From the NCBI RefSeq assembly GCF_020740795.1, contig NC_067312.1, positions 38,912,905 to 38,976,904 of the forward strand: a stretch of 64,000 nucleotides of DNA, in the 5' to 3' direction. The notes under the pieces were generated by a model. That model saw only the letters and a program-made list of their open reading frames with translations, had not been told where the DNA came from and searched no databases. Position 1 is the stretch's first letter. Every line of letters starts with the position of its first letter. The stretch comes from Apus apus (taxonomy: Eukaryota; Chordata; Aves; Apodiformes; Apodidae). A program made the position numbers and the translations under genes. Positions 45,607-57,940 of the stretch are shown piece by piece.

Positions 45607-46299
45607 TTCAAACCCAATTAATATTTGTAACGTGTCTTGCATAAGGAAACAAACTATTTTTGTGTATCCTCCTGTGGCAGATTGCTTTCAGGCCTTTTCC
45701 CTTTAAAACAGGGCAAAATACTGAACAAAAATAGTGTTACCACCTCAAAGTCCAATGCACGTTTGCACAAAAGTCTCCACATTCTTCACTTATATGTGCT
45801 GGTCTAGCTAATTGCTTTAGTCTTTGCGATAGGTTTTGCCTTTCAAGATTTATTTTTTTTTCCAGGTCGTAAAACATTAGGTACTCTGTGGTTGGTGTTG
45901 TTCCAAAAGCATCTAGATGGCTTAGCCAATCCCATGCAGCACTAACCATGCCCTCTCAACCATATTGGTTTTGCTGTAGGTAGGATGGCTTGTGTCAAGT
46001 CTACAGAAGGGACATGTCCCCATTCCTATTCTAGAAGAGCCAGAGAGCAAATTTCTTTCTCCTTCAAGGAGCTTCTTATACACTGGGCATGCATGGGTTT
46101 CAAACTGTCTGGTGATAAACACCCTGAATGTCAGACATTCACACATGCACTTCATCCATGTCCAGGGCTTTTTGGAGAAAGCTCACCAATATTTGAATTG
46201 CTGCCTTCTTCGAAGGCCACAGACATTTCTTTTAATCTGTCTGGATGCATGTTGTGTGAGATGTTACCTCTACCTAACTGCTTGAACATAACGAGAAGG
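45607..46299 (+). other. TRPM3 intron, no feature recognised
   Basis: Mixed-composition sequence. Open frames on both strands lack motifs. Confidence 0.5.
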
Positions 46300-46680
46300 A
46301 CTTTCTTCACTGTTATAGATATTCAGAGGTCGTCTGGTCAAGCTTCCTGACAGGCACACCAAGTTTCAAAGTCAGGTCATATTGCTCAGCTGAGTTGTGA
46401 AATTCTTCAAAGATGAATATATGACAACCTACCTAGGCAACCTGTCCCGTTATTGAACCCAACTGGATTTTTTATTTACGTACCTTTGGAATTGTGCTTA
46501 TTGCAATCTGAAACCACTGCCTGTGGTTTGCCATTTCACTGTGCCTCTGTGCAAACTCTAATGCTGTCTTTTCTACAAGTCCCTTTATGTTGTGGAATTC
46601 AGCAGTTATCTCCAATCCTTCACCTTCTTTAGGCTGAACAAACCAGTTTTCTCTGTTCCTCATATGTCATATACTCCTGT
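46300..46680 (-). mobile_element. Possible ancient CR1 fragment
   Basis: Reverse-strand hints of CR1 C-terminal text (TAGGCTGAACAAACCAGTTT followed by CTCTGTTCCTCATATGTCAT, and GGCAACCTGTCCCG) appear in the right order but are heavily mutated. It could be an old, separate subfamily. Confidence 0.45.
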
Positions 46681-48174
46681 AATGAGATTTTTGTGGTTTT
46701 CCTTACACTGAAATTACTTTAGTGGAGCAAATTAATGTGAATGTTGCACATTAGCATCCCTTTTAGTACTGCTTTAGCTAGGAAAATGAAAATATCCTTT
46801 ACATAATTAGTAATAACTCAGATTCTAAAACAAAAAAAACACGACCCTTTTTCTTTCTTCATTTTCCTCACACAGTTTTCAGCTTGCGTTCTCTTCATTA
46901 TGCTTATATGTAATTGCTGTCCCATACCACCCACCTTCACCCAGTCTATGACCCTACTATTCAGTCTTGTTCTACCTATGACACTTATGTCACCTAAGAT
47001 CCCACCAGAATCAGGCTGAATGGCTAGCCCAGACAAAAGATGTGAGTATCTTCTGTTGATCAGCATCCCCTGAGGCTGCTTCTCTTGACCATAAGAATCT
47101 GAATAATGACAGATCTTTCTGGATCAGTTTATTGGTAAAACTACCATTAGGTCACTGCATTCTTAACAGTTTTCATAATGATCCAGTGGCAAAGCTGCCT
47201 AAGGCAATGACCTCTCTCACCTTTGAACTGTGAATAGCCTACATGTGCAGTCACTCAGGAAAGTGTGTGAACTCTAATTAGTAAGGCACTCATACTGAGT
47301 AGACATTACAGGAATCTACAAAAGAGCTTAGGTCCAACTTAATTTCCTTAACTTTCAATTTGGACAAAGGAAATCAGGCCAAGAACAGCCAGCTGCTCCT
47401 TATGTAAGTGCTATTGTAAGTACTGTGTAAGTCCACATATAAGTATTATTCTGAGTTTTAAACTTTTTATCAGTTTGTGGAACACATTAAAGGAAAAGTG
47501 GTGTTTCTGTGGATTTCATAATTTTCCTAGGTCGTAGACACTCTTACAAGGTAGCCACCAGTGAGCCATTTTATTGCTAGATTGTAATATATAGCAGGGA
47601 GAAAGACAAAAACTGAAATAGCAGGAGTAGCAACTTCTGTCTCAAATTCGGTTTGGATCATTACGGAGCGTTGCCCAACAGCCAAGCTCTGTAATGGCTG
47701 AATGGCTTCTTCCTGTCTGATTTCCTCCCTTGTTGTACTTATAAGTCACTTTGAAACAAAATTAATAGCCTTTGAATGTTGAGTGGGTGTATGGAAGTTC
47801 TGTGCTATATAAAACATGATATTTCTGTGTGCGTGTATACATATGAATACACATATATATATAAAACATTGCAACAAGGAGACTGTGTTACTGGCTGGGT
47901 GCAGAACTTAGCAAAGTACCAAAACAATTTACTTGCTTTCCTTAGCTTTCTCTTACCTCCCATGACCCACAAGCTCAAGAATTCATTTAGGACTAGATGT
48001 ACCAATACAAGGCACCATGGTTTGGCTGCTTGTCTAATTTGTCTTAATGTAGTGTTAGAAACAATGTCTTCATCCCCAAGATACAGTCAGGGTCTCTCTT
48101 GCATGTCTGCAAGAGACACAAAACTATTGATCAGTTTGGTCATAATCATAGTCTCAACATGAACTTTTGAATTC
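46681..48174 (+). other. TRPM3 intron, unique AT-rich sequence
   Basis: No gene or clear transposon is recognised. A short TA/CA-rich run (ACACATATATATATA) lies at about 47848-47862. Confidence 0.55.
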
Positions 48175-48749
48175 ATTCAGGTTAAGGGAGGTGATTCTCC
48201 CACTTCTGCGTCACACTCATGAGATCCCACCTGGAGTACTCTGTCTAGTTTTGGGCCCCCCAACATAAGAAGGACATGGAGCTATTTGAGCAAGTCCAGA
48301 GGAGAGCCATGAAGATAGATGATCAGGGGGCTGGAGCACCTCTCCTGTGAAGACAGGGGAGTTGGGACTGTTCAGCGTGGAGAAGAGAATGCTCAGGGGA
48401 GACCTTAGAGCATCTTCCAGTAGCTGCAGAAGGCCTACAGAAAAAGCTGGGGAGGGACTCTTTAGAAGGGCATGCAGCGATAGGACAAGGTTAGACATTA
48501 GGAAGAAATCCTTCCCTAAGAGGATGGTGAGACATGGGACCAGGTTGCTCAGAGAAGTTGTGGATGTTGTCCCTGAATTTGAGGATGGCCCTTCCCTGGA
48601 AGTGTTCAAAGCCAGGTTGGATGAGGCTTTGAGCAACCTGGTCTAGTGGGAGGTGTCCCTACCCAGGCAGGGGGATTGGAACTAGATGATCTTTAAGGTC
48701 CCTTCCAACCCAAACCATTCTACTATTCTGTGTTTGATTCTGTCTGCAA
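48175..48749 (+). mobile_element. CR1 LINE 3' fragment
   Basis: Starts GTTAAGGGAGGTGATTCTCC and GGAGTACTCTGTCTAGTTTT, passes GGAGTTGGGACTGTTCAGCG, and ends GGTCCCTTCCAACCCAAACC with ATTCTACTATTCTGTG. It resembles the copy at 18190-18757 (same entry point and tail), so the two probably belong to one subfamily. Confidence 0.93.
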
Positions 48750-51700
48750 AGAAAAAAAAACAACACAAGCTTTTGGAGTTTGAAGGTTTCTCCTGTTAGA
48801 CTCAATTCTCCAGGATTAATTAATTGCCTATACAAAATTAAGGAGTTCAATTCCATGTCTATGCCTAACAGAGATAATGCTATTCCTTGTTTTGATACAA
48901 AATATGGGAGAAAATAAGGAGGATTTTTTTTCCCATTGGCTGGCCACATGACATTTGTCTGATTTTTTAACTCTGAAAGAAGCTGCTCTTACGGCAAAAA
49001 GATGGAGCATAAAGACTTGAACTGTGTCCAAGTTGATGTTCTGTGACCTTTGCAGTTGAATTGATCTAGCTCAATTGACTTAATGCAGTTTAAAATGAAC
49101 TATTTCTCTGTTCTAAGCAAGTCCTTAAGTATTAACTGAGAACATCACAATAAAGAACTGAAAGTTGTTTTCCTAGTAGCCGTAACATCTCAATCTTACT
49201 GTATTCTATTATGTTGTTTAAAATCAGAAAGAGAAAAATTCCTTTAATAGGTGATAGCTGTTTTCCAGTGATGACATATATTGTTTATTTCCTAAGCATG
49301 AACAATGTAGTCAATGTTTCATAAGGCATAAAAGCAGCTTGTGCCTTGAAGAACATTTTAATCTAATGACACAGATGTTGAGTAGGCAAAACATGCCAGT
49401 CCCCAGCAGTAGATAACTGGTATTTTTAGCCCTATTAGTAATTAATACAATTTATTCACCGTTTCTTAGCTGAGTTGAAAAAGTCTTCATTGAATATTCA
49501 CTGAGACATGAGTCCATTTACTAAGCTGTATGAAAACATATTTAATATCTGAAGTGGTTCGTGTAATTTCTTCTGGCATCATGCAGATCAATGAGTGACT
49601 TCTTATTTGAGATTATTTGCTTTACTCCAAACACATGATAATTATATCTACATGAAGACAGAATGGTATTCCCTGCTGGAATCAGCAATTAGTATTGCAT
49701 GTGAGCTGTTGCTGTTACAGATTTGAGGAGTACCTTCTTGCTACTACTTTTTCTTTTGTTTCCACACTCTATGGGACTAAGTGTTGAGTACTTGAATACA
49801 AGGCTACTACCTGTTGGCTTCCTGGGGATAAAGATATTTGGGACTCTAATCCAGAACAGAAATTATGATCTGCATTCTCCATGGGAAGTGAACAGCATCT
49901 CTTTCTCTCCCCTCTCTACACCTGCCTTGAAAATCTAGGCAGAGTTGTGGAGTCCTTGCAGCTGAAGTCAAGGGAAAGGAGTGTTTTAAATAGCTCTCTC
50001 TGTGATGTGAAGTATTCTAAGAAAAACCCATAGTGTTTGCTCATTTGGGTGCCCAAAATAAGGATATATTTTGGCATGAATCTGACTCTGGCAAACAGAT
50101 AATGAAACTGCTGATTTCACAAGTCTTGTGAAAGTTGGTATCTGCAAAGCTCTCAGACATCAGCAAAGATAAATGCAAAAAATCTTCAGCATACCCTGTT
50201 TCTCCATTTATAGTCTTATGCAAGAGAGGAAAAAATTGATATCTACTGATGTTCATAAACAGTTCTTGTGCATATAGCTCAAAAAATAGATGTGTGCTAA
50301 AAGGCTGAATTTTCCTGTAACTGGGATTGCTGAGGAGTAGTTTTTAATTCCATTGCAGTTTCTTCCTGAAAAATTATTTGTTGCATTTTCCTATGTATTG
50401 AAAGTTATCATCAGCTGCAGGTATAAAAATGTTTCCTGTCTTTCTCACTGGAAAATTCTGGAATTCTAAGGGTTAGGAGTAAGAGAAGTAGCTTCAAAAA
50501 GAAAACCAGCAGCAAGTGGTGGCTGGCAGGCCTAGGGCAGAGACTCTGCCAAGTGCCATAAGTGCGGTTTCCCGAAGCTTGAACTGGGAGAATGAGGTGG
50601 TGGAGGGAAACCCAGATTACCACTGTAGATTAAAAAAAATCAGACATAACAAGCATACCAGGAAGCTGGAGTGGGTTATATCCACCCTGTCAGACTAAGA
50701 AAACATTTCTTTCATATATATGTGAGCAATTCTGGGTTCTTCTCTTGCTTTTCTAGCCAGGATTCATGCCACAGTGATACTGCTGTGATCGTGGGAGAGC
50801 TACAGTTTTGTCCAGCAAGAAGAGGCAGCATTGTGGTACTGGAAAGAAATGATTGGTATGGAGTATGATTATAACCATGTGCATATGTCTTGTCCTGAAT
50901 GCATGAAACTTGATGGATCCAGTATTGGCCACTGGATTTTATATTGTAATACAGGAGTTCACCTGCAGGCCATGTAAATTCTTCCATTCCAAAAGCAGAA
51001 ATGCAGCCTCCTTAGGTCACACCAGAATCCTTGCATTCTCAACGTTGGGAATGGGGGAGTCCTTCATATGCTCATGCAGTGCACTTTGTTTCAAATTTTA
51101 ATATTTTTGCAGCTTCTTATTATGAAGGTGATTGTGATAATCAGTTTTTCCTTTGAGAAGAATGTTGCTATTGGTATTTATCTGTGATTTTAAAATGCTT
51201 GATGTTTTTTGTGGTAAAGGAAAACAGAAATAGAGAGAGAAATTTAGTGCAGAAGAAGTGGGGGTCTTCTTCCTGAAAATAATACTACAAATTGCCCTTC
51301 AGAAATTACAAAAATATCTTCTAAAATGGATTTTAACATAGGAACTATCTTTTACTTAAAGATTGTGCACTTTAATTGAAATAATTCAAAAGCATTTTGC
51401 TTTATGTAAAGCCAGTCTTTTACACTCTTGATAGAATTAAAATCAGCTGTAAGAAACAGTGCTATTTAATTAATTTATTTCATTTTAAGAGCTGAACTAA
51501 CATGGTGTTAATTGGAAAGCCAGCACTTGTGAATTGAAATCTTCATACATCCTCTGATCTTGCTTCTTTTACAATTCTGTTTTCATGCCTACTACTAGTA
51601 TAAAATAAATAGGCAAAAAAGTAAAATCAGTATAGCCCTTTTAGAAACTGGCAGTGAAAATATGTAATTTGCTAAGTACAAGTGTACTCTTGCATAGAAC

Positions 51701-53729
51701 CAGCAAATGTATTTTAAATCTTCTCCAGTGGTTGTTATGTAATTTCTGAATGTAGTTTAGCCATTCTATTCATGTCACATCTCATTTTATTGCTTGCATT
51801 TTAGCACACTGACAAGCTTTCTGATGATCTGATTATGATTTTTACATTTCCTCAATTCGTAGGTGTGTAATATTTATTTAAAATGACATTTCATGGTGCC
51901 AGCCACAGTAATTAAATTTTTGAAGTGCAACATATGGCGAATTCCAGCATCTGCGCAGTCAGAAAGAGGAGCTATAGTGAACAACATTAGCAAATGGAAG
52001 ATGGCACATATGCAAATATTTTTTAATGACAGACAGTTATGAAACACATAGTATTTAGCACTCAAATTCCCTTATTACATTTCCAATATAATGTATGTAT
52101 ACATATAGGACAGATATCATGTCTTCGAGGCCGACACACAATTTTAATGGAAAGTTGTGGTGTGTCCTGCACAGGAGCCACACGTAAAATTAGGGGTTGA
52201 TATTTCTCTAAACCATCTTTGTGTTTGAGTAGTCAGCTTAACACTGCAGCTAAGGCATAAACTGACAAGTTTTACAGACAGTTTTAAGTAATCTTAATGT
52301 TTTCTACAGATTTAACTGTGTCAAGGTACCTCTTGCTGCACATTTATAAGGAAACTGAAATGGGATGCGTTCTTTGGGATACTTGATTTGGCTGTTGTCA
52401 ATGGCTCTGCAAATTAAAACTAGAGGCCAGTAACTAATCTCCCGGCAGAGGATCAGACCTTGAGCATCACGTTGCAAATCAGGCTGGTCAGCAGCCTCAG
52501 TCCCTTTGCAGGCAATCAGAAGAGGCAAATCTTTTTCCAGCTGGTTTGGCTTTCTGTTCTGTTCTCCAGGTAGGTTTACGCCATTTCAGTTCAAAAAGCG
52601 GTCAGATGGAGGCAGTTTACTTCTCTATATGTATTACTCATTGTGTTGTGAAGACTCCTCTTGTTTGTGCCTTGTTTGGCAGTGTTTTTCATGTTCTCCA
52701 CTTCTTGGGATCCTGTAGGAGCTAGGAAATACAGACAAAGGCAGTAATCACACCAGCTGTGGCAGTACCCTGCAGCCTCTATTGTTTCTTTCCTTATAGG
52801 TGATAAGTTTACCTTTTTTTTTTTGCTTTTTTCATTATTGTTGCTTCCAGTGTTGAATTGTTGAGCAAATCTTATTACTCAGGAGTTTGAATCTCACTGC
52901 CAGACTTTACATTTGTTCTCAATGGACACATGCCGTTATAGGAAATATCTGCTGTTCAGTGAGAAAGAAAATCAGTACTATGGCTGATTTCAGAAAAAAC
53001 AAAGTGGTCAAACTGTTAGTGATAAACAGGCCATTCAACCTCTCTGGTGCTTTTCTGTGTATATATATTTTATAGGTAAGATATTTATTTGCATCTACCA
53101 AGTGCAGTGAAGATACTAGATAAGACAATGTGAGCCAATATACCACTTAGTAATGCTGCATAGGAAACACTCTATAATGGTTTAGACACATAATATGATT
53201 TATGTTCTTTGAGAGAAGAGAAAGTGAGGAAATTGAGACATTCAAATTGCTGAGCCTTTGATTCACAGAGTAAGACAAGTATGGCATTTCCACTTGAAAT
53301 GGGAAAGGCTTGGTCATATTTTAGGTCAGTGCTTCAATTAATTGCACATAGTTCAACATCTTTGGTATAAGCAGGAAGTAGAAGATGCTATATGTCCAAA
53401 ACCAATGGTGACCCATTGTACAGCAGAGTACCACAAGCATTAGAGTTTTGTCTTTGTATTTGGTGTATCTGTTAGTGCTCCTAGATGACCTGTAAATTTT
53501 GTCATGAAGAACAACTATTACACAGTTGTGGCTTCAAGTACATTCTTTTTACTTACTGATAATAAAACTTGCATGCAGGAGGCAGGAAACAGGAAGCTCT
53601 GTGATTCTAACAGTCTACTACGCCTGAAGTGAATTTTCCCACAAATGTCTGCAGTATCCTCAAAAGCTTGTTTTAATTTACAAAACCAAAGCTAAGGCTG
53701 AGAGAAAGCCAGAGGAGAAATTTGTCTTC
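48750..53729 (+). other. TRPM3 intron, unique AT-rich sequence
   Basis: No exon is recognised. A patch at 53215-53330 has the phrase GTGAGGAAATTGAGACATTC, faintly MIR-like, but it is too diverged to list as a repeat. Confidence 0.5.
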
Positions 53730-54590
53730 GTGTGCATTTTCCAGAGCCAGATCAAGCCCTATAATGAGTGGTTCCCATGGAAGCTGCTGCTGGCACGTAG
53801 ATCTCCATACACACACACACACGACGAATAGGGTCACTCACTCAGGAGAAGAGTTAGAAATGGGGTTTAATGTGACGACAAGGCAGACTGCACTAATCAG
53901 GCTCAGTATGCATCAGATATGTGTCCTGACTGTCCCTCTTTGCACATGAAAGGTCCCTTTTATGCCCTTTTTTGTCTGCACTTACTCCTTCTCTGTGCTT
54001 GTTCCTCTTTGAACCATCATGATACCTCCTGGTACTTCCCCTGAACATCCCCTAATAAGTCTTGTGTAAGCCCAAAAGTCCCGTGACGCTGTTGGCCACA
54101 GCCTCACGGGGTGTGTGAGTGCGCAGGATCAGTGCACCAGCATCACTAGAGTGTCTGACCACTTTCCTGCGGTCAGTCAGGGAGCCCCGTCAAGGGCTCC
54201 TGGAGAGGTGAGCAGGGATTCCAACCTGCTGTTCTCTTATGCTCTTTTTGTTTGTGGAGACCAGCCTTTAATAGCATAGTCCAATAACAAGGAGCAGGGG
54301 AATCTGGATTCTTTAGGAACAGTCCATTCCTTGCAACACCCACAAAAATAGTGGTCTACTAGCATGCAAGATGATCTAAAAATGTTCTCAGAACTAAGGC
54401 TTAAAGTAGCAGGAATGAGATAAGGATGTATTTCTTGATACTGCAAGGCAGAAGGGGACTGGCTTCTGCTTAGAGACCGCCTGCTATCGGTTAGCAGTCC
54501 CTGGCTCTCTTCAATCAGAGGTTTCCTTCCTCATGCCATTTCGTGTCACCTCATGTTACTATGGGAAGTCACTCCAGAAAATTTATCAGA
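53730..54590 (-). mobile_element. Candidate LTR, minus strand (boundaries uncertain)
   Basis: Read on the minus strand, this region has the order expected for a retroviral LTR: a GC-rich U3-like part (54060-54240), a TATA-like CATAAAAGGG at about 53956-53965, then an ATTAAA poly(A)-type signal at 53866-53871 roughly 90 bases further on. The composition is unlike the surrounding intron. I could not find matching target duplications or certain TG...CA ends, so the limits are approximate. It could instead be a unique GC-rich element. Confidence 0.45.
54080..54200. other. Cluster of three hairpin-forming inverted repeats
   Basis: Hairpin 1 (54080-54110): CCCGTGA-C-GCTGT, loop TGGCC, ACAGC-C-TCACGGG, a 12-bp stem with one C/C mismatch. 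Hairpin 2 (54155-54176): CTGACC, 10-base loop, GGTCAG. Hairpin 3 (54181-54200): GGAGCCC, loop CGTCAA, GGGCTCC, perfect. They lie in a GC-rich patch inside the candidate LTR. Confidence 0.7.
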
Positions 54591-55009
54591 CAGAAAGTTC
54601 TCCAGTATTTCATAAGCAGACCTTCATAATCTCAAAAGATTTTATGAGGGCATTGTGACCATTATGTTCTCAACACAATCCAGTGAAGTCACTGAAATAA
54701 AGTGAAGTGAGAAAATTGGATATGATAGAGATTTTGATTTTTGGTAGTCTTTTCAGCCAGATCTAACATATTAGCATAATTCATGCAACATTTTACTTTT
54801 AATTACAAATATTTGCACTGCTTAAAACTGGAAATCTCTTCTGTCCAAAACTGTATGTTATTTATAACATACTACAGTGAAATATAATATAATATATTGC
54901 CATATTTAGTTGCTCGATTATATATATCAGTCACAGTTTTTTTGCAGTTCTTCTCACCCCTAGATGTTCTGCTTAATTAGTTCTTACTATCTTCTAGTGG
55001 TAAAAAAGA

Positions 55010-55140
55010 GCGGTTACATTTTACTGGTGTTTTGCAGGTGGGGAAAATGAGGCAAAGTCAAGGAATAAATTGGGTAAGATAATTCAGGAAATTGCTAGCA
55101 GAGCAGCAGTGTCAAGCTTCAGCCACCTCTTTGAAGATCC
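55010..55140 (+). repeat. Possible ancient MIR/L2-type SINE/LINE core
   Basis: The text GGGGAAAATGAGGCAAAGTC, AATTGGGTAAGATAATTCAG and GCTAGCAGAGCAGC follows the order of the MIR/L2 3' region (GAGGAAACTGAGGCACAGAG, then TTAAGTGACTTGCCCAAGG, then GTGGCAGAGC). It is diverged, as expected for an element shared across amniotes. Confidence 0.5.
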
Positions 55141-55320
55141 ATCCATGCTGCATCTTGGATACAGTGATAGGAACCAGTAAAATTTCCTTTTGCCAGAAAC
55201 GCACTGTTAATGTAACCAGGTTTAAGTCAAGAGTGACATCCAGTGGTCAGACTTTTTTATTTCCAAGAGTACAGTTTCATTCCCCTGGCTGACCATCAGC
55301 AATCTAAGTATAAACTAGAT

Positions 55321-55350
55321 TCCTTTCCTTTCCTTCCTTCCTTCTTTCTG
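55321..55350. repeat. (TTCC)n / CT-rich microsatellite
   Basis: TTTCCTTTCCTTCCTTCCTT followed by CTTTCTGTC. A simple repeat in intron with no visible function. Confidence 0.8.
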
Positions 55351-56246
55351 TCTATTTTTAATATTTTGTTTGAGTAGACATAGGATTTCATATGAGGTTT
55401 TTTTTGTCTAGTGAGACTGCAGAACTTACTAGGACTGATGAAAGTAAACAATTAATTATGTACAGTGTGAACTCAGCATTCCACAGACTGAATGTCATGC
55501 ATTGAAAATCACTGGGATATATTCAAAGCTTTTCTTTTCAGAGCTGAAATTATCTTTCACCATTGATCAGAGATTTAAAATTTCAAAATGAAACACAAAT
55601 AATTGCACTCACCTTCTTGGTGAACAAGTTGTTCTTTCGATGTTGAGATACCTATTAGTTGACTTAGTACATGCAAAATCAAGTACAGAAGGCAAAGTGT
55701 AACTATGTGGACATGCTCCTGGCAGTCCTTATGTGGATTCAACACTCCACTTTTTCATTTGAGCCACAATAGGGTGAAATGTTCCACTCTCTATTAGCTT
55801 ATTCATTTTTTCACTATTTCCATCTTCGCCTTCCCGGAATCCTAATGTAACTGTCTTCTCCAATATATTTCCAGTAAAGGTTAACTTCACAGTTGAAATT
55901 CAAGTCTCCTTTATGCTTCCCAAGCTCTTACTCCTGTGGTGTAACAGAGATAGCTGTGATACACTGTTTCCTTTAGTAATCACATTCCTGAAAGTGGTTT
56001 GAGTTGTGTTTGTGGGAGGAACTGCTCTCACATGATCATGTTTTTTTTAATGCTCAAATCAGGTAAGACATGAGCTTTTGTAAAGGGTATTGTATATTAT
56101 AATAGGTATTTAGGAAAGAGAGATAAAATAAGAATGCATTTATGTCAAGGCATTATGCAACCATGGCAAAGCAGGCTGTCCTGCAGGCCATGGAGGTCCG
56201 TGGTAGCGTAGATATCCACCTGCAGCCCATGGAGGATTCCACACTG

Positions 56247-56450
56247 GAGCAGGTGGGTGCACCAGAAGGAGGCTGTGACCCTGCAGAGAGCCCGTGCCAG
56301 AGCAGGCTGCTGGCAGGACCTGTGGCCCTGTGGAGAGGAGCCCAGGTTGGAGCAGGTTTGCTGGCAGGCCTTGTGACCCTGTGGGGGACCTGGGCTGGAG
56401 CAGCCTGTTCCTGAAGGACTGCGCCCTGTGGAAAGGACCCATGGTCGAGT
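56247..56450 (+). repeat. About 50-bp tandem units inside the outer LTR
   Basis: Units opening with GAGCAGG/GAGCAG/GAGTAG start at 56247, 56300, 56350, 56398 and 56447 (spacings 53, 50, 48 and 49). They share a later CCCTGTGG or CCCTGCAG. The array is imperfect and may have grown by slippage in the retroviral U3 region. Confidence 0.65.
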
Positions 56451-56794
56451 AGTTTGTAAAGAACTGTGGGAGCACAGTCCAGAGCTCACTGGAGAAATTC
56501 ATAAAGGACTGTCTCCCAGGGAAGGGACCCCACATTGAAACAGGGGAAGAGTGTGAGGAGGAAGGACTAACAGAGACACCACTGACCTCAACCCCCATTC
56601 CCCATGCCCTTGTGCAGCTGGTAGGGAGGAATTAGAGAGATTGGGAATGAACCTGAGCCCGTTAAGAAGGGAGAGGTGGAGGGAAGGTGTTTTTAAGATT
56701 TGGATTTGTATCTTGTTACCCTACTTTGATGTGCATGGCAATAAATCAAATTCATTTTCCCAAGCTGAGTCTGTTTTCCCCATGACATTAATTG

Positions 56795-57812
56795 GTGAGT
56801 GTTCTGGTTTGGTTTGTTGGATTTTTTGGTATTGGGGGAAGGGGCCCAGGAGTGGCTCAGATAAGAAGCTGAGAAGCTCCCCCTGCCCTAAAACCCAGCC
56901 AAAGAGCCATTAGAGGGACAATAGATGCACCTCTGCGATTAACATGTGAAAGAAATGATGTAAGACCGGAGCAGAGCTAGGAGAGAGGGAGAAGAGCTAT
57001 GCTGGAGGAGAAGAGCTGCGCTGGGGAAGGAGAGCAGTGCTGGTGGTTGGTGAGGAAGAAGGGGAAGAAGGTGACCTAGTAGAAGTTTCCTTGCAACCCC
57101 TGGTGAGATGGCAGCTGTCCCCCTACACTCGTGGGGGAACATGGTGGAACATTCCCTGAAGGTGACAGGAGGGGTGAACTTGGCCAGTGGACTTAGATTT
57201 TGTGGCCAGTGGACTCTGATTGCCCAGCTGTGGAAGACCCCGACACCAGGGGTGACTGTTCCCGAAGCAGCTCGTGACTCTGTGGGAAGCCCAGGCTGGA
57301 GCAGCTCCGGACCTCGTGGGAAGGACTCATGGAGGAGAGGTTCGTGGAGGACTCTCTCCCATGGGAGGGGCACCGTGGGGAAGCAGGGAAGGACTCTAAG
57401 GAATCCTTCTTCCTGAGGAGGAAGGAGCAGCAGGAACCACCAGCCTGTGAACTGACTCTAAACCCCATCCCCTGTCCCCCTGTGCCACTGGGGGGAAGGA
57501 GGGAGAGAAACCGGGAACAAAGTGATTTGGGCCCAGGAAGAAGGGAGGGGTGGGGTAACGTATGCAAGCCCTGCTCTGTGTGCTGTCTGTGTCCTGTGTG
57601 TGTTTGATTAGAGTGAAACTGAATTATTATTTTTTCCCAAAGTTGAGTCTGTTTTGCGCAGAACCCTAATCAGTGAAGAACCTCCTTGTCCTTTATCTCA
57701 ACCCAGGAGCTTTGTCCTTCTCATCCCAGAGTGTGTGTGTGGGGGGGAGTTGAGTGAGCAGCCACATGGTTGTTCCTTTTGTTGTCCTTTTGTCCCAAAC
57801 TGCAACAGTGAG
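56795..57812 (+). mobile_element. Solo LTR (1008 bp) inside an older LTR, target duplication GTGAG
   Basis: Runs from TGTTCTGGTTTGGTTTG at 56800 to CCCAAACTGCAACA at 57807, with TG...CA ends. GTGAG flanks it at 56795-56799 and 57808-57812, and joining these restores the outer LTR text (AATTGGTGAGTGATTTCCCT). Its middle (CCCAGGCTGGAGCAGCTCCG, GGACTCTCTCCCATGGGAGG, GAGGAGGAAGGAGCAGCAGG) is related to the outer LTR, so both belong to related families. No internal viral sequence is left, which implies LTR-LTR recombination. The 5-bp duplication fits an ERVL-like integrase. Confidence 0.93.
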
Positions 57813-57940
57813 TGATTTCCCTGTCTTATCTTGACCCCAGAGCCTTTTGTTATATTTTCTCTCCCCTCTTCAGCTGAAGAGGGGAGTGATAGAGAGTTTG
57901 ATGAGCACCTGGAGTCCAGCTGGGGTCAACCCACCATAAT

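Larger units (their letters stand above)
56126..57940 (+). mobile_element. Avian ERV LTR, 5' incomplete, split by a younger LTR
   Basis: Pieces at 56126-56799 and 57808-57940 form one LTR. The first has repeated GAGCAGG/CCTGTGG units, then AGGACTGTCTCCCAGGGAAG, CCCCATTCCCCATGCCC, GGTGTTTTTAAGATTTGGAT, an AATAAA at 56740-56745 and GAGTCTGTTTTCCCCATGAC. The second carries on with GTGATTTCCCTGTCTTATCT and ends TGGGGTCAACCCACCA. This is the 3' layout of an LTR family common in birds. The usual TGTCCTGG start is missing, so its 5' end is deleted. No viral genes remain. Confidence 0.85.

Noticed and set aside
46085..46350. Overlapping frames (121 and 97 codons) on the plus strand
   Set aside because: No recognisable domain; codons and composition look like intron.
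53215..53330. Second MIR-like stretch
   Set aside because: Only one short phrase matches and the later core elements are not in order.
56140..56598. 152-codon open frame on the minus strand
   Set aside because: It is antisense to an LTR with ~50-bp periodic units; the length follows from GC-rich composition and the repeats. No recognisable domain.
56939..57607. Several long open frames on both strands (up to 144 codons)
   Set aside because: All lie within the 1008-bp solo LTR, which is non-coding.
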